A DNA stretch of 35,000 bases, taken from NCBI RefSeq assembly GCF_964340395.1, contig NC_135557.1, forward strand, positions 7,739,209-7,774,208, in the 5' to 3' direction. This DNA is from Glandiceps talaboti (lineage: Eukaryota; Hemichordata; Enteropneusta; Spengelidae). The translations under genes were made by a program, and so were the position numbers. Below, in pieces: positions 23,450 to 34,256 of this stretch; positions within the stretch are counted from its first letter, which is position 1, and each line of letters begins with the position of its first letter. A model generated the notes under the pieces. It worked only from the letters and a program-made list of their open reading frames with translations, made no database searches and was not told where the DNA came from.

Positions 23450-26400
23450 ATATCTAAAAGTTCATATTCCAGTGTATGTCAATCTCCTCTCATTATATTT
23501 ATCTAACAGTTCATATTCCACAGTGTATGTCAATCTCCTCTCATTATATATATCTAAAAGTTCATATTCCAGTGTATGTCAATCTCCTCTCATTATATTA
23601 ATCTAACAGTTCATATTCCAGTGTATGTCAATCTCCTCTCATTATATTTATCTAACAGTTCATATTCCACAGTGTATGTTAATCTCCTCTCATTATATTA
23701 ATCTAAAAGTTCATATTCCAGTGTATGTCAATCCCCTCTCATTATATATATCTAAAAGTTCATATTCCAGTGTATGTCAATCTCCTCTCATTATATTAAT
23801 CTAACAGTTCATATTCCAGTGTATGTCAATCTCCTCTCATTATATTTATCTAACAGTTCATATTCCACAGTGTATGTCAATCTCCTCTCATTCTATTTAT
23901 CTAACAGTTCATATTCCAGTGTATGTCAATCTCCTCTCATTATATTAATCTAAAAGTTCATATTCCAGTGTATGTCAATCTCCTCTCATTATATTTATCT
24001 AAAAGTTCATATTCCAGTGTGTCAATCTCCTCTCATTATATTAATCTAAAAGTTCATATTCCAGTGTATGTCAATCTCCTCTCATTATATTAATCTAAAA
24101 CTTCATATTCCAGTGTATGTCAATCTCCTCTCATTATATTAATCTAAAAGTTCATATTCCACAGTGTATGTCAATCTCCTCTCATTATATTAATCTAAAA
24201 GTTCATATTCCAGTGTATGTCAATCTCCTCTCATTATATTAATCTAAAAGTTCATATTCCACAGTGTATGTCAATCTCCTTTCATTATATTTATCTAAAT
24301 GTTCATATTCCAGTGTATGTCAATCTCCTCTCATTATATTAATCTAAAAGTTCATATTCCAGTGTGTCAATCTCCTCGCATTATATTAATCTAAAAGTTC
24401 ATATTCCAGTTTATGTCAATCTCCTCTCATTATATTAATCTAAAAGTTCATATTCCAGTGTATGTCAATCTCCTCTCATTATATTTATCTAACAGTTCAT
24501 ATTCCAGTGTATGTCAATCTCCTCTCATTATATTAATCTAAAAGTTCATATTCCAGTGTATGTCAATCTCCTCTCATTATATATATCTAAAAGTTCATAT
24601 TCCAGTGTATGTCAATCTCCTCTCATTATATTAATCTAACAGTTCATATTCCAGTGTATGTCAATCTCCTCTCATTATATTTATCTAACAGTTCATATTC
24701 CACAGTGTATGTTAATCTCCTCTCATTATATTAATCTAAAAGTTCATATTCCAGTGTATGTCAATCTCCTCTCATTATATATATCTAAAAGTTCATATTC
24801 CAGTGTATGTCAATCTCCTCTCATTATATTAATCTAACAGTTCATATTCCAGTGTATGTCAATCTCCTCTCATTATATTTATCTAACAGTTCATATTCCA
24901 CAGTGTATGTCAATCTCCTCTCATTCTATTTATCTAACAGTTCATATTCCAGTGTATGTCAATCTCCTCTCATTATATTAATCTAAAAGTTCATATTCCA
25001 GTGTATGTCAATCTCCTCTCATTATATTTATCTAAAAGTTCATATTCCAGTGTGTCAATCTCCTCTCATTATATTAATCTAAAAGTTCATATTCCAGTGT
25101 ATGTCAATCTCCTCTCATTATATTAATCTAAAACTTCATATTCCAGTGTATGTCAATCTCCTCTCATTATATTAATCTAAAAGTTCATATTCCACAGTGT
25201 ATGTCAATCTCCTCTCATTATATTAATCTAAAAGTTCATATTCCAGTGTATGTCAATCTCCTCTCATTATATTAATCTAAAAGTTCATATTCCACAGTGT
25301 ATGTCAATCTCCTTTCATTATATTTATCTAAATGTTCATATTCCAGTGTATGTCAATCTCCTCTCATTATATTAATCTAAAAGTTCATATTCCAGTGTGT
25401 CAATCTCCTCGCATTATATTAATCTAAAAGTTCATATTCCAGTTTATGTCAATCTCCTCTCATTATATTAATCTAAAAGTTCATATTCCAGTGTATGTCA
25501 ATCTCCTCTCATTATATTTATCTAACAGTTCATATTCCAGTGTATGTCAATCTCCTCTCATTATATTAATCTAAAAGTTCATATTCCAGTGTATGTCAAT
25601 CTCCTCTCATTATATATATCTAAAAGTTCATATTCCAGTGTATGTCAATCTCCTCTCATTATATTAATCTAACAGTTCATATTCCAGTGTATGTCAATCT
25701 CCTCTCATTATATTTATCTAACAGTTCATATTCCACAGTGTATGTTAATCTCCTCTCATTATATTAATCTAAAAGTTCATATTCCAGTGTATGTCAATCT
25801 CCTCTCATTATATATATCTAAAAGTTCATATTCCAGTGTATGTCAATCTCCTCTCATTATATTAATCTAACAGTTCATATTCCAGTGTATGTCAATCTCC
25901 TCTCATTATATTTATCTAACAGTTCATATTCCACAGTGTATGTCAATCTCCTCTCATTCTATTTATCTAACAGTTCATATTCCAGTGTATGTCAATCTCC
26001 TCTCATTATATTAATCTAAAAGTTCATATTCCAGTGTATGTCAATCTCCTCTCATTATATTTATCTAAAAGTTCATATTCCAGTGTGTCAATCTCCTCTC
26101 ATTATATTAATCTAAAAGTTCATATTCCAGTGTATGTCAATCTCCTCTCATTATATTAATCTAAAACTTCATATTCCAGTGTATGTCAATCTCCTCTCAT
26201 TATATTAATCTAAAAGTTCATATTCCACAGTGTATGTCAATCTCCTCTCATTATATTAATCTAAAAGTTCATATTCCAGTGTATGTCAATCTCCTCTCAT
26301 TATATTAATCTAAAAGTTCATATTCCACAGTGTATGTCAATCTCCTTTCATTATATTTATCTAAATGTTCATATTCCAGTGTATGTCAATCTCCTCTCAT

Positions 26401-26560
26401 TATATTAATCTAAAAGTTCATATTCCAGTGTGTCAATCTCCTCTCATTATATTAATCTAAAAGTTCATATTCCAGTTTATGTCAATCTCCTCTCATTATA
26501 TTAATCTAAAAGTTCATATTCCAGTGTATGTCAATCTCCTCTCATTATATTTATCTAACA
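23450..26560. repeat. 1033-bp higher-order repeat block (about three copies)
   Basis: Rare variants recur at exactly 1033-bp intervals: AAAACTTCAT (CTTC at 24101, 25134, 26167), CCAGTTTATG (24410, 25443, 26476) and TATGTTAATC (23678, 24711, 25744). About 21 basic units make one period. Copies are nearly identical base for base, so they spread as blocks. Confidence 0.9.
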
Positions 26561-29220
26561 GTTCATATTCCACAGTGTATGTCAATCTCCTCTCATTATA
26601 TTTATCTAAATGTTCATATTCCGGTGTATGTCAATCTCTCATTATATGAATATAAAAGTTCATATTCCAGTGTATGTCAATCTCCTCTCATTATATTAAT
26701 CTAAAAGTTCATATTCCAGTGTGTCAATCTCCTCTCATTATATCAATCTAAAAGTTCATATGCCAGTGTATGTCAATCTCCTCTCATTATATTAATCTAA
26801 AAGTTCATATTCCAGTGTGTCAATCTCCTCTCATTATATTAATCTAAAAGTTCATATGCCAGTGTATGTCAATCTCCTCTCATTATATTAATCTAAAAGT
26901 TCATATTCCACAGTGTATGTCAATCTCCTCTCATTATATTTATCTAAAAGTTCATATTCCACAGTGTATGTCAATCTCCTCTCATTATACATATCTAAAA
27001 GTTCATATGCTAGTGTATGTCAATCTCCTCTCATTATATTAATCTAACAGTTCATATTCCACAGTGTATGTCAATCTGCTCTCATTCTATTTATCTAACA
27101 GTTCATATTCCAGTGTATGTCAATCTCCTCTCATTATATATATCTAAAAGTTCATATTCCACAGTGTATGTCAATCTCCTCTCATTATATTTATCTAACA
27201 GTTCATATTCCACAGTGTATGTCAATCTCCTCTCATTATATATATCTAAAAGTTCATATTCTAGTGTATGTCAATCTCCTCTCATTATATTAATCTAACA
27301 ATTCATATTCCACAGTGTATGTCAATCTCCTCTCATTATATTTATCTAACAGTTCATATTCCACAGTGTATGTTAATCTCCTCTCATTATATTAATCTAA
27401 AAGTTCATATTCCAGTGTATGTCAATCTCCTCTCATTATATTAATCTAACAGTTCATATTCCAGTGTATGTCAATCTCCTCTCATTATATATATCTAAAA
27501 GTTCATATTCCAGTGTATGTCAATCTCCTCTCATTATATTAATCTAAAAGTTCATATTCCAGTGTATGTCAATCTCGTCTCATTATATTTATCTAACAGT
27601 TCATATTCCACAGTGTATGTCAATCTCCTCTCATTATATTTATCTAAAAGTTCATATCCCAGTGTATGTCAATCTCCTCTCATTATATATATCTAAAAGT
27701 TCATATTCCAGTGTATGTCAATCTCCTCTCATTATATTAATCTAAAAGTTCATATTCCAGTTTATGTCAATCTCCTCTCATTATATTAATCTAAAAGTTC
27801 ATATTCCAGTGTATGTCAATCTCCTCTCATTATATTTATCTAACAGTTCATATTCCACAGTGTATGTCAATCTCCTCTCATTATATTTATCTAAATGTTC
27901 ATATTCCGGTGTATGTCAATCTCTCATTATATGAATATAAAAGTTCATATTCCAGTGTATGTCAATCTCCTCTCATTATATTAATCTAAAAGTTCATATT
28001 CCAGTGTGTCAATCTCCTCTCATTATATTAATCTAAAAGTTCATATGCCAGTGTATGTCAATCTCCTCTCATTATATTAATCTAAAAGTTCATATTCTAG
28101 TGTGTCAATCTCCTCTCATTATATTAATCTAAAAGTTCATATGCCAGTGTATGTCAATCTCCTCTCATTATATTAATCTAAAAGTTCATATTCCACAGTG
28201 TATGTCAATCTCCTCTCATTATATTTATCTAAAAGTTCATATTCCACAGTGTATGTCAATCTCCTCTCATTATATATATCTAAAAGTTCATATTCCAGTG
28301 TATGTCAATCTCCTCTCATTATATATATCTAAAAGTTCATATTCCACAGTGTATGTCAATCTCCTCTCATTATATTTATCTAACAGTTCGTATTCCACAG
28401 TGTATGTCAATCTCCTCTCATTATATATATCTAACAGTTCGTATTCCACAGTGTATGTCAATCTCCTCTCATTATACATATCTAAAAGTTCATATGCTAG
28501 TGTATGTCAATCTCCTCTCATTATATTAATCTAACAGTTCATATTCCACAGTGTATGTCAATCTGCTCTCATTCTATTTATCTAACAGTTCATATTCCAG
28601 TGTATGTCAATCTCCTCTCATTATATATATCTAAAAGTTCATATTCCACAGTGTATGTCAATCTCCTCTCATTATATTTATCTAAAAGTTCATATTCCAC
28701 AGTGTATGTCAATCTCCTCTCATTATATATATCTAAAAGTTCATATTCTAGTGTATGTCAATCTCCTCTCATTATATTAATCTAACAATTCATATTCCAC
28801 AGTGTATGTCAATCTCCTCTCATTATATTTATCTAACAGTTCATATTCCACAGTGTATGTTAATCTCCTCTCATTATATTAATCTAAAAGTTCATATTCC
28901 AGTGTATGTCAATCTCCTCTCATTATATTAATCTAACAGTTCATATTCCAGTGTATGTCAATCTCCTCTCATTATATATATCTAAAAGTTCATATTCCAG
29001 TGTATGTCAATCTCCTCTCATTATATTAATCTAAAAGTTCATATTCCAGTGTATGTCAATCTCGTCTCATTATATTTATCTAACAGTTCATATTCCACAG
29101 TGTATGTCAATCTCCTCTCATTATATTTATCTAAAAGTTCATATCCCAGTGTATGTCAATCTCCTCTCATTATATATATCTAAAAGTTCATATTCCAGTG
29201 TATGTCAATCTCCTCTCATT
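26560..29220. repeat. second higher-order block, ~1.29-1.49 kb, two copies
   Basis: ATGAATATAA occurs at 26646 and 27931 (1285 bp apart), whereas the markers ATCTGCTCTC (27074, 28561), CTCGTCTC (27574, 29061) and GTTAATCTCC (27372, 28859) are 1487 bp apart. The second copy has therefore gained 202 bp, about four basic units, between 27.9 and 28.5 kb. Confidence 0.85.
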
Positions 29221-29855
29221 ATATTCAACTAAAAGTTTATATTCCAGTGTATGTCAATCTCCTCATTATATTTATCTAAAAGTTCATATTCCAGTGTATG
29301 TCAATCTCCTCTCATTATATTAATCTAAAAGTTCATATTCCAGTGTATGTCAATCTCCTCTCATTATATTAATCTAAAAGTTCATATTCCAGTGTATGTC
29401 AATCTCCTCTCATTATATCAAACTAAAAGTTCATATTCCAGTGTATGTCAATCTCCTCTCATTATATTAATCTAAAAGTTCATATTCCAGTGTATGTCAA
29501 TCTCCTCTCATTATATTTATCTAAATGTTCATATTCCAGTGTATGTCAATCTCCTCTCATTATATTTATCTAAAAGTTTATATTCCTCAGTGTATGGCAA
29601 TCTCCTATCATTATATATATTTAAAAGTTCATACTCCACAGTGTATGTCAATCTCCTCTCATTATATATATCTAAAAATTCATATTCCAGTGTATGTCAA
29701 TCTCCACTTATTATATGTATCTAACAGTTCATATTCCAGTGTGTCAATCTCCTCTCATTATATTAATCTAAAAGTTCATATTCTACAGTGTATGTCAATC
29801 TCCTCTCATTCTATTTATTCATTTACCTAAATGTTCATATTCCAAGGTGTATATC

Positions 29856-30372
29856 AGAGAACTACTTAGTCATGTTGGTTATGCTACGAAATCAGGTCAG
29901 TCAGTTAGTGGGTAATTATGCCATGACTCTTTGTAAATGTAACAATTTATAAACTATTTTACTAGCATGTATTACCTTTACATACAGTGTAGTTGCTTGT
30001 AATCATACTGTCATTGAGCTTCAAGCTGAACTAATGTATTGTTGTTAGACCGAATTTACTGGTAAATCTTGTCCAAGGGGATTCATATGTGTGGTGTTAC
30101 TAGAAATTCTGAATTCCCTAATTGATAAGCACTTGACACAATTTTTGAATTTGTTATATCAAAAGTGTAAAATATATCAAAATCAATTTGTAACTTTGCA
30201 ATAATTACGTTAGTGTAAATCATACAGCTTGCATTTCATTGAGTAAATACTAGTTTTAGTACATATAATTAACCTGGTTTTTGGCTTTGGTTTTCTACCC
30301 CATACATCTTTCTCTGCAATATATTGTTACATTAAGTATTTTCAATACTATACTTTAATTTAGTTAATTAAA
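29856..30372. other. intron, nothing recognised
   Basis: Unique AT-rich sequence between the satellite and the duplicated intron segment. No exon or element is seen. Confidence 0.5.
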
Positions 30373-31187
30373 CAAGTGTTAAAGACCCTCACTCCCTTTT
30401 TATCTTTGTACATAGTGTGCATTTATTCTTTTTCCTTTCTATTGTCTTACATATGTATTGAATAATAAAATATCTACTTCTATTAAAAAGATCTATATTA
30501 AGAAATTTGTATTCATTTTAGAAGAATGTCACATTCTTCTGTATCTTGATGTCTGCATTGTGTCTTTTATCCTCACTTCTGTACTCTTTTCTTTCAGCAT
30601 TGATAATAAATATTTGGTTGTGGGATCTGAAGATTTAAATTATTTTGGCAATATATGTGACATGGTCTAATTAACATGTAGATTTAAATGTAAACTGTGT
30701 GGAATAACTTTGAAGCTCTAGTCACGCGATTTCTTATCAAATACATAAATAAATAACTTTATATTCATATGCTTCAATATTCTCACACAGAAACCCAGAT
30801 TAGTTTTGGTAAGCTTCTGTTAGATCAAAGAGCAGTATGTGACCTAGTCAACGAATATGCGTTAACTATAATACCATACTTTTTTAACGGCTACAAGGCG
30901 AGTAATATAATATTTGGCCTTTATATCTGATACATAATGAGAAGGTAAATGCACTATATTCATTACTGAAACATGACCATCATTTGCATTTTACTGAAAC
31001 CTGCCACTAAAAATATATAACCTATACGCTATCTGATGACTTAACACATTAGGCGTATACGAAATATTGAGGAAAACACTACTACAATAGCCAACTCCTG
31101 TAACAATGCCAGAATACAGAGAAATACAGTGTCATAGAAGACAATAGAAGAAATGAAAGCAGTCCTTCTGGAGTTAATTTGTCTTAC

Positions 31188-31202
31188 CTGCTGTGTTGGA
31201 CA
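31188..31202 (-). CDS. predicted 15-nt microexon b
   Basis: The minus strand reads a T-rich tract, ACACTTTTCAG, the exon TGTCCAACACAGCAG, then the strong donor GTAAGAC. Its 15 nt keep the phase 1-1 pattern and would add VSNTA as a linker before domain 4. An identical exon with the same splice sites lies at 32666-32680. The evidence is splice-site strength, frame and conservation in both duplicated units; without transcripts it could still be an unused site. Confidence 0.5.
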
Positions 31203-31580
31203 CTGAAAAGTGTAAAAAAAAAATTATTCTGTGATTATTATGTTGAAAGATACAGGCAACTTTAAAATTCTTTATGCAAACTACTTGTATATACTATCAT
31301 GATGATTTTATATCTTTTCTGGCTTAAAATCAGACGAACATTTTCATTTTACTCAAATCAGCTACTAAGGTATACTAGTAACTTGTAATCTAATGACTTA
31401 ACACATTATGTGTATAGGAAATATTGAGGAAATCGATAATATGTATCCAATTATTGTAGTCATGCCATACGACAGAAAAATGCAGTCTTATAGAAGGCAA
31501 TAGTAGGAAAGAAAGCAAGACACTCAGCTTGTGTCTCTTTAAATACGATACATATAAAACACCTTCATAATATACAATAC

Positions 31581-31754
31581 CTTTATAATCAATACATCCA
31601 CTACATTCGCAGTGAGCCGCAGTATTACCACACCAGCCAGAAGTTGAGCAACAAGGACTATCTGAATAAGGGTTACACTGCGCTGGACTTCCATCAGTCA
31701 GGTCAAAAGAGGGTCCACATCTTAGGTCATCTCTCCATAATTTAGACACTTGCA
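31581..31754 (-). CDS. internal exon: hevein-like domain 3
   Basis: 174 nt, 58 codons, phase 1-1; acceptor TTTATTTACCAG, donor AAAG|GTATTG. The product starts VQVSKLWRDDLRCGPSFD, includes CNPYSDSPCC and GWCGNTAAHCECSGC, and ends IDYK. It is three residues longer than the downstream domains, the extra length lying before the first Trp. All eight cysteines, the CCS and the GWCG tryptophan are present. The open frame extends into flanking intron on both sides, so the ATG at 31800 is not taken as a start: the acceptor AG and matching borders in sister exons set the limits. Confidence 0.85.
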
Positions 31755-32665
31755 CTGGTAAATAAACATGTAGGGCTTTACATGTTGTTGGTGTATTCAC
31801 AAGTTAGTACGATTTTATGTCACTTATTATTCTCTTTTATATATAACATGTTTAACAATATAATTTACAAGTGTTAACGACCCTCACTCCCTTTGACCTT
31901 TGTACATAGTGTACATTTATTCTTTTTCCTTTGTATTGTTTCACATATGTATTGAATAATAAAATATCTACTTCTATTAAAAAGGTCTATATTAAGAAAT
32001 TTGTATTCATTTTAGAAGAGTGTCACATTCTTCTGTATCTTTATGTCTGCATTTGTGTCTTTTATCCTCACTTCTGTACTCATTTCTTTCAGCATTGACA
32101 ATAACTATTTGGTTGTTGGATCTGAAGATTTAGATTATTTTGACAATATATGTGATATGGTCTAATTAACATGTAGATTTAAATGTAAACTGTGTGGAAT
32201 AACTTTGAAGCTCTAGTCATGCGATTTTTTATCAAACACATAAATAAATAACTTTATATTCATATGAGAAATCCAGATAACTTTTGGTAAGTTTCTGTTA
32301 GATCAAAGAGCAGTAAGTGACCTAGTCAACGAATATGCATTAACCATAATACCATACTTTTGTAACGGCTTCAAGGCGAGTTATATAATATTTGGCTTTC
32401 ATATCTGATACATAATGAGAAGGTTAATGCACTATGCTCATTACTTAAAAATAACCATCATTTGCATTTTACTCAAACCTGCCACTAAAAAGATATAACT
32501 TATACGCTATCTGATGACTTAACACATTAGGCGTATACGAAATATTGAGGAAATCATTACTACAATAACCAATTTTTGTAACAATGCCAGAATACAGAGA
32601 AATACACTGTCATAGAAGGCAATATATGAAATGAAAGCAGTCCTTCTGGAGTTAATTTGTCTTAC

Positions 32666-32680
32666 CTGCTGTGTTGGACA
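32666..32680 (-). CDS. predicted 15-nt microexon a
   Basis: Same sequence (TGTCCAACACAGCAG), same TTTTCAG acceptor and same GTAAGAC donor as the microexon at 31188-31202. It lies between domains 2 and 3 and would insert VSNTA into the linker. In-frame length and exact conservation while nearby intron bases differ support it. Confidence 0.5.
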
Positions 32681-32950
32681 CTGAAAAGTGTAAAAAAAAA
32701 ATAATTTCGTGTTTATTATGTTGAAAGATATAGGCAACTTTAAAATTCTTTATTGAAACTATTTGTATATAATAGAATGATGATTTTATATCTTTTCTAG
32801 CTTAAAGTCAGACGAACATTTTCATTTAGCCATGTCAGAAGACAGAATAATGCAGTCTTATAGAAGACGATATAAGGAACGAAAGCAAGACACTCAGCTT
32901 GTGTCTCTTTAAATACGATAAATATAAAACATCTTCATAATATACAATAC

Positions 32951-33124
32951 CTTTATAATTAATACATCCACTGCATTCGCAGTGACTCGGAGTATTACCA
33001 CACCAGCCAGAAGTTGAGCAACAAGGACTATCAGAATCAGGGTCACATTGTGCTGGACTTCCATTATCCAGATCAAAAGAGGGTCCGCATCTCATGTCAT
33101 CTCTCCATAATTGAGACACTTGCT
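32951..33124 (-). CDS. internal exon: hevein-like domain 2
   Basis: 174 nt, phase 1-1; acceptor TTTATTTACCAG, donor AAAG|GTATTG. The product begins EQVSQLWRDDMRCGPSFD, includes CDPDSDSPCC and GWCGNTPSHCECSGC, and ends INYK. Eight cysteines are intact. It is closest to domain 3, with which it forms a duplicated pair, but the two proteins differ at about ten positions, so this duplication is older than that of domains 5 and 6. The flanking open frame is intronic. Confidence 0.85.
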
Positions 33125-33240
33125 CTGGTAAATAAACGTGTAGGGCTTTAAATGTTGCTGGTGTATTCACAAGTTATTACGATTTTGTGTCATTGGTTAT
33201 TCTCTTATATATATAACATGTATAATAATATAATTTAATA

Positions 33241-33670
33241 TATTTAAGGGAATTACTGGGGTGTGGTAATTAGGGAGCTCCTTTTTTTAGAAATCTGTTC
33301 TGTAGACACGCAATCTAATGTTCGAAATATCTCGGTTGTTTATTATTTAGCAAAAACGCGTCTTGAAAAGCTTACTACAAAAGAAGTAGATGATTTGTTA
33401 ATATCCAATTTATTTTTTCAATCTCCTACTCTATTTTTTGAAATGTAATTCCTTTTTTGATTTATGAGAGTTTGAGTGGAAAACTATATGGAAGCTTTCC
33501 TTTTCATCTTATCATTTCGGTAGGTTTTATTTTGCATCATTTCATATCGGTTTGGATATCCCCACAAGATAAATCCCTGTATTGTGATTACTGTGTGTAG
33601 TTCGGCCATAATTTCTGCTTGCAACATTCAGTAAAAATTTATGACATTCCATTTCTTTATTTAGTCATTT
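33241..33670. other. intron between domains 1 and 2, no exon seen
   Basis: 33250-33310 matches 34300-34360 (GGGAGCTC, a T-run, AAATCT.TTCT), so the upstream introns are also duplicated. The right half is paralogous to the left flank of the satellite. The plus-strand open frame at 33263-33448 is not recognised and overlaps duplicated intron. Confidence 0.5.
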
Positions 33671-33750
33671 ATTTAAATGTTCATATTTCTCACTGTATGC
33701 CACTCTCCTCTCATTCGATTTTTTCATTTATCTGAATGTTCATATTGAGA
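33671..33750. repeat. one to two relic units of the 49-bp satellite
   Basis: AAATGTTCATATTTCTCACT, GTATGCCACTCTCCTCTCAT, then TTTATCTGAATGTTCATATT: about 1.6 units of the same sequence that forms the 8.8-kb array. Both outer edges match the edges of the big array (CATTCAGTAA left; TTCATTTA.CT.AATGTTCAT right), so this is the same intron position in a paralogous unit. Confidence 0.85.
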
Positions 33751-33992
33751 TGTTAATCGCGCTATGCTATTTACTGAAATATAACCATTATTTGCATTTT
33801 ACTCAAATATGGTACTAAGATAGTTTATAAGCTATATAATGACTTAAGTCTTTAGTCATATACAAAATATTGAGGAAATCACTACTACCATAACAAACTG
33901 TTATAACAATGTCAAAAGACAGACAAATACAGTGTCATAGAAGACAAATGAAGGAAAAAAAGATTTAAAGCCAGTTTGTGTCTCCTTAAATA

Positions 33993-33996
<4 letters not shown>

Positions 33997-34076
<80 letters not shown>
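33997..34076. repeat. (TA)40 microsatellite next to a splice donor
   Basis: Uninterrupted TA repeats starting 6 nt inside the intron downstream of domain 1. In sister introns the same place reads GTATTGTATAT, so the tract grew from a pre-existing TATAT. Confidence 0.97.
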
Positions 34077-34080
<4 letters not shown>

Positions 34081-34082
34081 AC

Positions 34083-34256
34083 CTTTATAACTAATGCATC
34101 CATTGCATTCGCAGTGAGCCGGAGTGTTACCACACCAAGAAGAAGTTGAGCAACATGGGTGTATTGAATTAGGGTCACATTCTGTTGGACTTCCATCATT
34201 CTGAGGATAGGCGGATCCGCATCGAAGGTCAGCTCTCCAAGGGTCGGGCTCTCTTA
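34083..34256 (-). CDS. internal exon: hevein-like domain 1 (first in window)
   Basis: 174 nt, phase 1-1; acceptor TTTATTTAATAG, donor AAAG|GTATTG. The product begins VREPDPWRADLRCGSAYP, includes CDPNSIHPCC and SWCGNTPAHCECNGC, and ends ISYK. Eight cysteines are kept, but the Gly before WCG, constant in domains 2-6, is Ser here, and the region between the first two cysteines is the most diverged of the set (AYPQNDGSPTEC). The exon reads on from an upstream exon outside the window, because it starts with two bases that complete a split codon. A 40-copy TA repeat starts 6 nt past its donor. Confidence 0.8.

Larger units (their letters stand above)
21030..29855. repeat. 8.8-kb intronic satellite of 49/51-bp units
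   Basis: About 180 tandem copies of a unit reading TCTAAAAGTTCATATTCCAG, TGTATGTCAATCTCCTCTCA, TTATATTAA. The main form is 49 bp; a common variant with an extra CA (CCACAGTG for CCAGTG) is 51 bp, and shorter forms lack a TATG or CTCT block. Edge units (21030-21180 and 29560-29855) are the most diverged; central units are nearly identical, as expected for unequal exchange. Runs of 51-bp units keep one reading frame and give 17-residue repeats on both strands; these are by-products. The array lies in the intron between domains 3 and 4 of the hevein-like gene. Confidence 0.97.
30373..33240 (-). repeat. two tandem ~1.4-1.5 kb exon-intron units of the upstream type
   Basis: 30373-31868 and 31869-33240 match along most of their length: each contains a CTCACTCCCTTT block, a TTTCTTTCAGCATTGA block, a 15-nt microexon and one 174-nt domain exon. 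Microexons are 1478 bp apart and domain exons 1370 bp apart; the right-hand unit has lost about 108 bp between microexon and domain exon. Sequence left of every domain exon (TTGCATTTTACT.AAA, then GCGTA...AAATATTGAGGAAA) is also shared with the ~1.73-kb units, so all domain exons descend from one ancestral exon-intron module. Confidence 0.85.
15187..34256 (-). other. span of a multi-exon gene for a tandem hevein-like domain protein
   Basis: Seven domain exons and two predicted microexons lie on the minus strand in this order: 34256-34083, 33124-32951, 32680-32666, 31754-31581, 31202-31188, 20561-20397, 18817-18653, 17085-16921, 15356-15187. Every internal exon begins after AG and ends before GT with intron phase 1, so all can be joined in frame; the last ends in TGA. 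The joined product here would be about 405 codons of repeated eight-cysteine domains. First exon, signal peptide and promoter lie beyond 35000, so start and full domain set are unknown. The disulphide-rich domains imply a secreted or extracellular protein. The fold resembles plant hevein and fungal chitin-binding type 1 domains, but glycan binding is inference. Whether all exons belong to one transcript cannot be proven here. Confidence 0.7.

Noticed and set aside
27017-28785. Open frames of 63-127 codons in the satellite on both strands
   Set aside because: They follow runs of 51-bp units, begin at repeat-internal ATGs and show no codon-level constraint.
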